NCBI GenBank assembly: GCA_039810885.1
Contig: JBDHXV010000071.1
Coordinates: 1 to 6,978, forward strand
Source: BJGO01 sp039810885
GTDB lineage: Bacteria; Bacteroidota; Bacteroidia; Chitinophagales; UBA10324
Length of the DNA stretch: 6,978 nt
Direction: 5' to 3'
Part shown: positions 1 to 6,299 of the stretch, in pieces
Numbering within the stretch: position 1 is the first letter of the stretch
Layout: each line of letters opens with the position of its first letter
Notes under the pieces: model-generated
Database searches by the model: none
Told to the model about the DNA's origin: nothing
The model's input: the letters and a program-made list of their open reading frames with translations, nothing else
Made by a program: the position numbers and the translations under genes

Positions 1-1
1 A

Positions 2-418
2 GAAACAACAGGAAAACATTGTGTGGTGCTGGGACGCAGTGATATTGTGGGCAAGCCTTTGAGCTTACTTATGAGTCGTGCGGATTACCCTGGAAATTGT
101 ACCGTAACATTATGCCACAGTAAGACCAAAGACATAACTGCCGTTTGTCGCAGTGCCGATATTCTTATTGCAGCAATAGGCAAACCGGAGTTTGTAAAAG
201 CTGATTTTGTAAAAGAAGGTGCGGTAGTAATAGACGTAGGCACCACTCGTGTTCCCGATCTGGATAAGAAAAGCGGATTTAGCCTAAAAGGAGATGTCGC
301 ATTCCAGGAGGTGAAAGCCAAATGCTCTTTTATAACACCTGTGCCCGGTGGTGTAGGCCCTATGACCATCGCTTCGCTTATGCGAAATACCTTACAATCA
401 ACCACGCTTCAGTTTTAA
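2..418 (+). CDS. folD: FolD, bifunctional methylenetetrahydrofolate dehydrogenase/cyclohydrolase (3' part, 5' end cut by window)
   Basis: FolD is a cytosolic enzyme that interconverts 5,10-methylene-THF, 5,10-methenyl-THF and 10-formyl-THF using NADP, supplying one-carbon units for purine and formyl-Met synthesis. Only the last 138 residues are present. The frame is open to the left edge, and the residues before the GTG at 23 (GKHCV) belong to the family, so that GTG is an internal Val, not a start. Visible hallmarks are the nucleotide-binding loop GRSDIVGKP, the ADILIAAIGKPEF and VVIDVGT strands of the Rossmann domain, and the C-terminal signature TPVPGGVGPMT. The missing N-terminal half (about 150 residues in a usual length near 290) would carry the catalytic Lys and the folate site. 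The reading frame is clean and ends in TAA. queE follows at once, suggesting a shared transcript. Confidence 0.96.
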   Translation, partial: ETTGKHCVVLGRSDIVGKPLSLLMSRADYPGNCTVTLCHSKTKDITAVCRSADILIAAIGKPEFVKADFVKEGAVVIDVGTTRVPDLDKKSGFSLKGDVAFQEVKAKCSFITPVPGGVGPMTIASLMRNTLQSTTLQF

Positions 419-447
419 TTCCATTGACTACGCAACAATTACCTCTG

Positions 448-1029
448 ATGGAACTCTTTTACACGCTTCAGGGCGAAGGTGTGTATCAGGGCAGAGCCGC
501 GACCTTCATACGCTTGGCAGGTTGCGATGTTGGTTGTGTTTGGTGCGACGTAAAGGAATCCTGGGATACGGCAAAGCATCCATTTTGGTCTATTGAACAA
601 ATACTCGATGAGGTAAAAAAATATCCTGCCGACATTGTAGTGGTTACGGGCGGAGAGCCTTTAATGCACAACCTTAAAGCATTAACCACTTCGCTGAGAA
701 AGAATGGGAAACGAACCCACCTGGAAACTTCGGGAACATATCCCATCACCGGAAGTTGGGATTGGATTTGTGTTTCACCAAAAAAATTTAAAGTGCCACT
801 TTCGGAAGTGTTATACCAGGCACAGGAATTGAAAGTGGTGATTTACAATAAAAGTGATTTTAATTGGGCTATACAAAATGCGACACAAGTGAATCAACAA
901 TGTGCCCTCCTGCTGCAACCCGAATGGAGCAGAGAAAAACAGATGCTACCGTTGATGATTGATTTTGTAAAGAACAATCCGCAATGGCGCATTTCGTTAC
1001 AGACCCATAAATACATGAACATACCCTAA
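448..1029 (+). CDS. queE: QueE, 7-carboxy-7-deazaguanine synthase (radical SAM)
   Basis: QueE converts 6-carboxy-5,6,7,8-tetrahydropterin to 7-carboxy-7-deazaguanine, the ring-contraction step of the queuosine (preQ0) pathway, in the cytosol. Numbered from the ATG at 448 (193 aa), the radical-SAM cysteines are C26, C30 and C33 in the canonical CxxxCxxC spacing. The TLQGEG segment (7-12) precedes them, the SAM-binding GGEP motif is at 68-71, SPKKF lies at 110-114, and the C-terminus has the family-typical SLQTHKYMNIP. The frame stays open upstream to an ATG at 322, but that start would overlap folD by 97 nt with unrelated sequence. The residues just before 448 (LPLME context) look family-like, so a TTG start at 424 or an ATT at 418 is possible. 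No Shine-Dalgarno is visible. queC and queD are not in the window. The stop codon abuts the next start. Confidence 0.95.
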   Translation: MELFYTLQGEGVYQGRAATFIRLAGCDVGCVWCDVKESWDTAKHPFWSIEQILDEVKKYPADIVVVTGGEPLMHNLKALTTSLRKNGKRTHLETSGTYPITGSWDWICVSPKKFKVPLSEVLYQAQELKVVIYNKSDFNWAIQNATQVNQQCALLLQPEWSREKQMLPLMIDFVKNNPQWRISLQTHKYMNIP

Positions 1030-2946
1030 ATGAGATATCTTTTTTTTCTGCTTGTTGTTCTGCTGAACCTGAATCGGGTTTCTGCACAAACATTTACTAC
1101 CGAAAAAACAACAAATGCGAAAACACAAAAATTGTTATCAGCGGCTAAAGGATATATTTTATCTAACAAACTTGATGATGCTGTGAAGCAACTGCAACGC
1201 GCCCTGAAAGAAGACTCTCTGTGTATTGATACGTGGCAGATGCTCGGAGATATAGATTTTACACGCGGGCAGTATGTACAGTGTGCTAAAAATGTTGAAC
1301 GGGTTATGCAGCTAAACAAAGGTTATAAATCAAAAGGGTATTATATGCTCTGCATGAGTTACTGGACTATGGACGATTATGAGCATTGTATTCAAAATGG
1401 AAAAGAATACTTGCTGGTAAAAGATAAATACGACCCTTGGGTACGTGATGTGAATCAAGCCATAGCAAATTCAGGATTTGCATCTTATGCAATACAGCAC
1501 CCGGTGCCGTTTAATCCAATCAACCTTGGAGATAGCATCAACACTAAAACAATGGACGAATACAGCCCTTCAATTTCATTGGATAATTCGATTCTTATCT
1601 ATAACCGCAATGTAGCTGTGGGCAATACACATCAAGAAGATTTCTATATCAGCTTTTATAAAAACGGAACTTGGATGTTATCCAAAGATGCGGGCACCCC
1701 GCTGAATACGCCAAATAACGAAGGAGCACAGAAATTAAGTGCAGACGGAAATACCTTATTTTTTACTATATGTAATAAACAAGGAGGCTATGGCTCTTGT
1801 GATATATACACCGCACAACGCAACGGCGATCAATGGGTCAATATTCGCAATCTGGGCTTTCCGGTTTCCATGCCTACATGGGAATCGCAGCCTAGCATCT
1901 CCGCCGATGGAAAAGATTTATACTTTGCTAGTAATCGTCCCGGCACCATTGGAGCACGCGACATTTTTGTATCGCATAAAGGAGCCGATGGTAAGTGGGG
2001 AATCCCCGAAAATCTTGGAGAGAACATTAACACCACGTACGATGAAGGATATCCTTTCATTCACCCGGATAATAAAACACTTTATTTCTGCTCCGATGGA
2101 TGGCCCGGTATGGGTGGTATAGACATCTTTGTGAGTAAGCGCGATGAGAAGGGCATCTGGAGTAAACCAATGAATCTCGGTTATCCCATAAACACCAAAG
2201 GAGATAATACCGGATTAATAGTATCAGCAGATGGAAAAATGGCATACTATGCCTCAACACCCGAAGGCCGCACAGACTTGGACATTTATAAATTTGATAT
2301 GCCCGAAGAGGTGCGCCCCGTTCCGGTTACTTATGTGAAAGGTATCGTAAGAAGCAAAACAGATGGAAAACCGCTACAAGCTAAGATTGAATTAATTGAC
2401 TTGAATACAAATAAACTCGTAGCCATTTTAGATTGTGGAAACGATGGTGTGTTTTTTCACAGCTTGCCTACAGGATATAATTATGCATTTAATGTGTCAA
2501 AGTCCGGTTATCTGTTTCATTCAGAAAATTTTGAATTGTTATCCGAGCGTGATGTCTCGAACCCATTTATCCTCAATATTAATTTAGAACCCGCAACAAC
2601 TGGCAGCTCGGTAGTGCTGCGCAATGTTTTTTTTGATGTGAATGCTTCAACTTTAAAACCAGAATCCAAAACGGAAATTGAAAAACTGGTACAATTTCTA
2701 AAAACAAATCCAACAGTGCGCATTGAAATTGGTGGACACACGGATAACACCGGAAGCGTAGCGAATAATCAACAACTCTCGGAAGCACGTGCCAAAGCGC
2801 TGTATCAGGTGTTGATTGCCGCAGGTATTGAAAATTCTCGCTTAACATTTAAGGGATATGGTGCCACAAAACCTGTTGCAGACAATCAACAAGAAGAAGG
2901 ACGTGCTCAAAATCGACGTACAGAGGTCCGTATTATAGGGATGTAA
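1030..2946 (+). CDS. Secreted OmpA-family protein with TPR, PD40 propeller, CRD-like and peptidoglycan-binding domains (PorE-like architecture)
   Basis: The 638-residue protein probably anchors an envelope complex to peptidoglycan in the periplasm. A signal peptide covers residues 1-19 (cleavage likely VSA|Q) with no lipobox Cys. A TPR-like helical region spans about 32-130. PD40/WD40-like blade motifs follow near 178-192, 231-247, 285-303, 338-355 and 391-410 (recurring SxDGxxLYF). A carboxypeptidase-regulatory-like beta domain covers about 434-520, and an OmpA C-terminal domain 526-638. The OmpA domain has GGHTDNTG and NQQLSEARA; D572 and R587 are 15 residues apart, like the diaminopimelate-binding Asp/Arg pair known from OmpA. 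The same domain order is known in PorE, a type IX secretion protein of Porphyromonas gingivalis, but PorE is a lipoprotein, so orthology is an inference. The ATG directly follows the queE stop codon, suggesting translational coupling. OmpA-family assignment is firm; the T9SS role is not. Confidence 0.93.
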   Translation: MRYLFFLLVVLLNLNRVSAQTFTTEKTTNAKTQKLLSAAKGYILSNKLDDAVKQLQRALKEDSLCIDTWQMLGDIDFTRGQYVQCAKNVERVMQLNKGYKSKGYYMLCMSYWTMDDYEHCIQNGKEYLLVKDKYDPWVRDVNQAIANSGFASYAIQHPVPFNPINLGDSINTKTMDEYSPSISLDNSILIYNRNVAVGNTHQEDFYISFYKNGTWMLSKDAGTPLNTPNNEGAQKLSADGNTLFFTICNKQGGYGSCDIYTAQRNGDQWVNIRNLGFPVSMPTWESQPSISADGKDLYFASNRPGTIGARDIFVSHKGADGKWGIPENLGENINTTYDEGYPFIHPDNKTLYFCSDGWPGMGGIDIFVSKRDEKGIWSKPMNLGYPINTKGDNTGLIVSADGKMAYYASTPEGRTDLDIYKFDMPEEVRPVPVTYVKGIVRSKTDGKPLQAKIELIDLNTNKLVAILDCGNDGVFFHSLPTGYNYAFNVSKSGYLFHSENFELLSERDVSNPFILNINLEPATTGSSVVLRNVFFDVNASTLKPESKTEIEKLVQFLKTNPTVRIEIGGHTDNTGSVANNQQLSEARAKALYQVLIAAGIENSRLTFKGYGATKPVADNQQEEGRAQNRRTEVRIIGM

Positions 2947-2976
2947 AAAAAATGTGCACGTAATTGTGCGGAACGT

Positions 2977-2984
2977 TTATTTTG
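2977..2984 (+). promoter_or_regulatory. Weak candidate -7 element for the pirin gene
   Basis: TTATTTTG matches the Bacteroidota -7 consensus TAnnTTTG at five of six fixed positions. It lies 33 nt before the pirin ATG in the 71-bp gap after the OmpA-family gene. No convincing -33 TTG is found about 19 nt upstream; the TTG at 2964-2966 is too close. Read-through from the upstream gene is an alternative. Confidence 0.22.
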
Positions 2985-2995
2985 TTTCCGTGTTC

Positions 2996-3023
2996 TGTCA
3001 TAAACGCTTCTTAGATTATGACA
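2996..3023. repeat. Perfect 8-bp inverted repeat spanning the pirin start codon
   Basis: TGTCATAA (2996-3003) and TTATGACA (3016-3023) are exact reverse complements separated by 12 nt, and the right arm contains the pirin ATG (3018-3020). This could be a dyad operator for a repressor or an mRNA stem that hides the start codon. It has no T-tract behind it and so is not a terminator. The repeat is directly visible; any function is inferred. Confidence 0.5.
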
Positions 3024-3896
3024 AAGACAAGGAATATTGAATTTAGTATGGCACCGCCCGAGCCTTACTATGTAGGAGATGGTTTTTTGGTACATCATTT
3101 TATACCAAGCCACTTTCGTTTGGACATGGAACGGATGAATCCTTTTATCATGCTGGATTACAATGCAAAAATGCACATTCCGCCTAGTCGCACACCTAAA
3201 GGGGTGGGCGTGCATCCACATAAGGGATTTGAAACGGTAACTATAGCATATAAAGGCAAGGTAGAACACCACGACAGCAGTGGTGGCGGTGGTATAATTA
3301 GCGAAGGAGATGTTCAATGGATGACAGCCGCATCAGGTGTTTTGCATAAAGAATATCACGAAGAAAATTGGAGTAAGCAAGGTGGAGACTTTCAAATGGT
3401 ACAACTCTGGGTAAACCTGCCGGCACAAGACAAGAAGTCTGCTCCAAAATATCAATCTATTGAAAATAAAAATATACAACGTTATTATTTGAAGAATGAT
3501 GGAGGCGAGGTGGAAGTCATTGCCGGAAACTACAATGGGGTAAAGGGTGCTGCATCCACATTTACACCGGTTCACTTATATAATGTACGAATGAAACCCG
3601 GTGCTCGTGCCGAGTTTGAGTTCCCCGCACATTATAATACTGCTTTGTTAATGATTGAAGGTAAAGTAACCGTAAATGACAAAGATATGATACCGACTAA
3701 CCACTTTGCTCTTTTTGAGAACGAAGACGGTGTTTTTACGCTGAATGCTGACGAAAATGCATTGGCATTAATCCTTAGCGGAGAACCGATTAAAGAACCC
3801 ATCGCAGCGCACGGTCCTTTTGTAATGAACACCAGAGCGGAATTGATGCAGGCCTTTGATGAGTTCCAAAGCGGCAAGTTCGGTTACTTGGAATAA
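3018..3896 (+). CDS. Pirin family protein (bicupin, metal-binding)
   Basis: This 292-residue cytosolic bicupin belongs to the pirin family. Some members (human pirin, E. coli YhhW) bind Fe and show quercetin 2,3-dioxygenase activity, but the natural substrate of most bacterial pirins is unknown. The N-terminal cupin holds the full metal site: H66 and H68 in GVHPHKGFETVT, and H110 and E112 in SGVLHKEYHE. This HxH...HxE pattern matches human pirin His56, His58, His101 and Glu103. GDVQWMTA and MVQLWVNLP are also classic pirin segments. The C-terminal cupin (about 185-285) ends with the family-typical GPFVMNT and SGKFGYLE. The ATG at 3018 is preferred over Met11 (3048) because the intervening residues appear family-like. 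There is no Shine-Dalgarno. The start codon lies inside an 8-bp inverted repeat, hinting at regulation. Neighbours give no functional clue; substrate not predictable. Confidence 0.95.
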   Translation: MTKTRNIEFSMAPPEPYYVGDGFLVHHFIPSHFRLDMERMNPFIMLDYNAKMHIPPSRTPKGVGVHPHKGFETVTIAYKGKVEHHDSSGGGGIISEGDVQWMTAASGVLHKEYHEENWSKQGGDFQMVQLWVNLPAQDKKSAPKYQSIENKNIQRYYLKNDGGEVEVIAGNYNGVKGAASTFTPVHLYNVRMKPGARAEFEFPAHYNTALLMIEGKVTVNDKDMIPTNHFALFENEDGVFTLNADENALALILSGEPIKEPIAAHGPFVMNTRAELMQAFDEFQSGKFGYLE

Positions 3897-3980
3897 GTTT
3901 ACGATAAGAATTCTATTTCTGAATAACACAACTGAGTAAGTAAAGATGGAAACTTGCTTCTGACGAATAATTATTTTTCG

Positions 3981-3999
3981 TTCATATTCGTATTATGAA
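3981..3999. repeat. 6-bp inverted repeat spanning the dipeptidyl peptidase start codon
   Basis: TTCATA (3981-3986) and TATGAA (3994-3999) are exact reverse complements with a 7-nt loop, and the right arm contains the ATG at 3995. The stem is AT-rich and would be weak as RNA. Just upstream, TATTTTTC (3972-3979) is a five-of-six match to the Bacteroidota -7 element with a TTG at 3954-3956, but the 15-nt spacing is short. The rest of the 98-bp gap (3897-3994) shows only an 8-bp palindrome, AGAATTCT. Confidence 0.3.
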
Positions 4000-6190
4000 A
4001 CATTGCTTTAAACTCATCATCGGGTCTGTAATACTTTCCTTTATTATTGGTAAGACCCAGGCACAGAAAAAAGATATTACTCTAGAAGATGTTTGGTACA
4101 AACAAACTTATATTGAAAAAAGGCCGGATTCTTTTCACCCATGGCACGACGGAAAGGATTACGTACAATATATCAACGAAGATAAGCCTGCGAATAATGG
4201 ATTTTGGTTGATTGATTTTGCATCAGGCAAGAGGGTAAAACAAATTGTTGTTGAATCAGAGTTAATACGTGCATTCGGTGATGATGCCCCCGGCTCGACA
4301 GAGGATGTGGAATGGAGTGCTACCGGCACTCGTTTCCTTATTGCAACTCATGCTACCCCCATCTACCGCCATAGTGTAGTGGCCGATTATCTCGTGTATG
4401 ATGTGCAAAAGAAGAACGTAACACCGGTTTCAGATGCCGGCGCACAACAAGAGGCTACCTTCTCACCCGATGGCAACTCCGTAGCTTTTGTACGAAACAA
4501 CAATCTATTTATCAAAAACCTCAACACCGGAAAGGAAACACAAATAACTCACGACGGTAAACGTAACGAGATCATTAACGGTGTACCCGATTGGGTATAT
4601 GAAGAAGAATTTTCGTTTTCACGAGCATTTGAGTGGAGTGCCGATTCCAGGCATATCGCATGGATTCGCTTTGATGAAAGCAAAGTACCCATGTACACCT
4701 TGCAATATTTTGACGGATTATATCCTGTAAATTATGAATATAAATATCCCAAAGTAGGGGAGAACAATGCCGTAGTTTCTGTTTGGGTTTATGATATCAA
4801 TAATGCACAAACAAAAGAAATGAAGGTGGCGAGAACAGAGGCTTATTTACCACGCATCAAATGGAAAGACAACATGCAACTCTGTGTAACCCGGTTAAAT
4901 CGTTTACAAAATGAACTGGAACTACTACTCTGCAATGTAAGCAATGGAGAGGCCTCTACACTCTTTGTAGAAAAGAACCCATATTATATCGAAGTGGAAG
5001 ACCATCTCACCTTTTTAGCTGACGGCTCATATATATGGCTTAGCATGACGGATGGACACAATCATATCTACCATTACGATGTAAACGGGCGCTTAATAAA
5101 CCAAATCACAAAAGGAAACTGGGATGTAACAGATTTTTATGGCATAGATGAAAAAACGAACGTGCTGTATTATCAGAGTGCGGAAATATCTCCATTAGAA
5201 CGACACATCTATTCCATTAAAGCAGATGGAACCGCTAAGAAGAACCTTACCCCCGCATCAGGGTTTCATGTTGCCACTTTTAACAACAACTTGACCTACT
5301 TTATGCACGAAACATCTGATGCCAACACGCCGCGTACCTTTTCTATCTGTAATGCTATCGGTAAAGAATTACGCATAGTCGAAGACAATAAGTTGCTTCG
5401 TGACGCATTAAACAATTCGAATCGTTCCGTACGGGAGTTTATAAAAATGAAAACTCCCGATGGAACAGAGCTGAATGGCTGGATGATGAAACCTTTAAAC
5501 TTTGACCCGAATAAGAAATACCCTGTGCTGATGCATGTTTATGGAGGTCCCGGAAATCAGCAAGTGTTGAATGCTTATGGCGGCGCTCGCGATTTGAATT
5601 TGAATTATCTCTGTCAAAAAGGATACATCATCGCATGTTTCGATAATCGTGGCACAGGCTCGCGCGGACAAACTTTTCTCAAATGCACCTATAAACGACT
5701 CGGAGAGTTGGAGAGTAACGACCAGATTGATGCCGCACGATATCTGCAAACGCTTCATTTTGTAGAACCCTCACGCATTGGTATTATCGGATGGAGCTTT
5801 GGGGGCTTTATGAGTACACTTTGTATTGAAAAAGGAAATACAGTATTTAAGGCTGCCGTGGCAATTGCTCCTGTTACGGATTGGCGCTTCTATGATTCAA
5901 TATATACCGAACGCTATATGCAAACCAATAAAGAAAATGAGATCGGTTACAACGTAACCTCTCCGCTAAAAATGGCCGACCGCATTAAAGGAAATTATAT
6001 GTTGATCCATGGCATGGCAGATGATAACGTGCACTATCAAAACACTGCCGAGATGCTCAAAGCATTATATAAAAACAACATCACATTTACACAAATGACC
6101 TTTCCCGATAAGAATCATGGTATCTACGGCGGTAACACCCGTCTTTATTTATATACACAGGTGTTTAATTACGTAATGAATAACCTTTAG
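3995..6190 (+). CDS. dpp4: Dipeptidyl peptidase IV (S9 family serine peptidase), secreted
   Basis: The enzyme removes Xaa-Pro (and Xaa-Ala) dipeptides from peptide N-termini, here probably in the periplasm or at the outer surface. The 731-residue length fits bacterial DPP IV. A signal peptide covers 1-23 (cleavage TQA|Q). The propeller domain (about 50-480) carries DWVYEEEF at 199-206, whose glutamates bind the substrate N-terminus. The alpha/beta-hydrolase domain (about 485-731) has nucleophile S601 in GWSFGG, D676 in GMADDNVH and H708 in KNHGI. Y516 (VYGGPG) corresponds to the oxyanion Tyr547 of human DPP4, and W630, Y633 and Y637 (in WRFYDSIYTERYM) match the S1-pocket residues. All key residues are present, so an active enzyme is expected. 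The protein ends at the hydrolase domain with no extra C-terminal sorting domain, which argues against type IX export. It likely serves peptide scavenging. Flanking gaps of 98 and 105 bp suggest its own transcript. Confidence 0.96.
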   Translation: MKHCFKLIIGSVILSFIIGKTQAQKKDITLEDVWYKQTYIEKRPDSFHPWHDGKDYVQYINEDKPANNGFWLIDFASGKRVKQIVVESELIRAFGDDAPGSTEDVEWSATGTRFLIATHATPIYRHSVVADYLVYDVQKKNVTPVSDAGAQQEATFSPDGNSVAFVRNNNLFIKNLNTGKETQITHDGKRNEIINGVPDWVYEEEFSFSRAFEWSADSRHIAWIRFDESKVPMYTLQYFDGLYPVNYEYKYPKVGENNAVVSVWVYDINNAQTKEMKVARTEAYLPRIKWKDNMQLCVTRLNRLQNELELLLCNVSNGEASTLFVEKNPYYIEVEDHLTFLADGSYIWLSMTDGHNHIYHYDVNGRLINQITKGNWDVTDFYGIDEKTNVLYYQSAEISPLERHIYSIKADGTAKKNLTPASGFHVATFNNNLTYFMHETSDANTPRTFSICNAIGKELRIVEDNKLLRDALNNSNRSVREFIKMKTPDGTELNGWMMKPLNFDPNKKYPVLMHVYGGPGNQQVLNAYGGARDLNLNYLCQKGYIIACFDNRGTGSRGQTFLKCTYKRLGELESNDQIDAARYLQTLHFVEPSRIGIIGWSFGGFMSTLCIEKGNTVFKAAVAIAPVTDWRFYDSIYTERYMQTNKENEIGYNVTSPLKMADRIKGNYMLIHGMADDNVHYQNTAEMLKALYKNNITFTQMTFPDKNHGIYGGNTRLYLYTQVFNYVMNNL

Positions 6191-6233
6191 TCCAATAAAA
6201 TCAAAGTTTTAGCTCTTTTGGGAGAAAAAAAGT

Positions 6234-6299
6234 ATGAATAGCTTTCTTCGACAGGTAAATACCGACGATTATATTTGCACAAAACCTATTATCGAATGA
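6234..6299 (+). other. Short ORF (21 codons) whose stop overlaps the fbp start (ATGA)
   Basis: An ATG at 6234 opens 21 codons (MNSFLRQVNTDD, then YICTKPIIE) ending in TGA at 6297-6299, which overlaps the fbp ATG by two bases. It could be a leader peptide with stop-start coupling. However, the best fbp promoter candidate lies inside it (6270-6277), so transcripts from that promoter would lack its start. It is most likely a chance ORF and is recorded only because of the exact ATGA overlap. Confidence 0.12.
6247..6277 (+). promoter_or_regulatory. Bacteroidota-type promoter for fbp
   Basis: TATATTTG (6270-6277) matches the Bacteroidota primary-sigma -7 consensus TAnnTTTG exactly. It is preceded, after 19 nt, by TTCG (6247-6250), a one-mismatch fit to the -33 element TTTG. 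Transcription would begin near 6283-6286, giving a short A-rich leader of roughly 10-13 nt before the ATG at 6296. This placement suggests fbp is transcribed independently of the upstream peptidase gene. Confidence 0.55.

Noticed and set aside
23..25. GTG at 23 as the start of a shorter FolD
   Set aside because: Upstream codons 2-22 are in frame and encode family-conserved residues (GKHCV), so the gene continues beyond the left edge.
322..447. N-terminal extension of queE from the ATG at 322
   Set aside because: It overlaps the conserved FolD C-terminus in another frame and encodes residues unlike QueE. The family core begins near 448.
1739..2122. 127-codon + strand ORF inside the OmpA-family gene
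   Set aside because: It is an alternate frame of the PD40 region with no domain features; the host frame has clear repeated blade motifs.
2955..2970. Small hairpin GCACG-TAAT-TGTGC after the OmpA-family gene, considered as a terminator
   Set aside because: The stem is only 5 bp including a G-U pair, and no T-tract follows directly. It is not a convincing intrinsic terminator.
2907..3317. 136-codon ORF on the minus strand
   Set aside because: It lies across the pirin gene 5' half and intergenic gap, has no recognisable domain, and opposes a strongly conserved coding frame. It is a shadow ORF.
6191..6233. Possible terminator after the dipeptidyl peptidase gene
   Set aside because: Only weak 4-5 bp AT-rich pairings (CAAAG with CTTTTG, CTTTT with AAAAG) were found, with no GC-rich stem plus T-tract.
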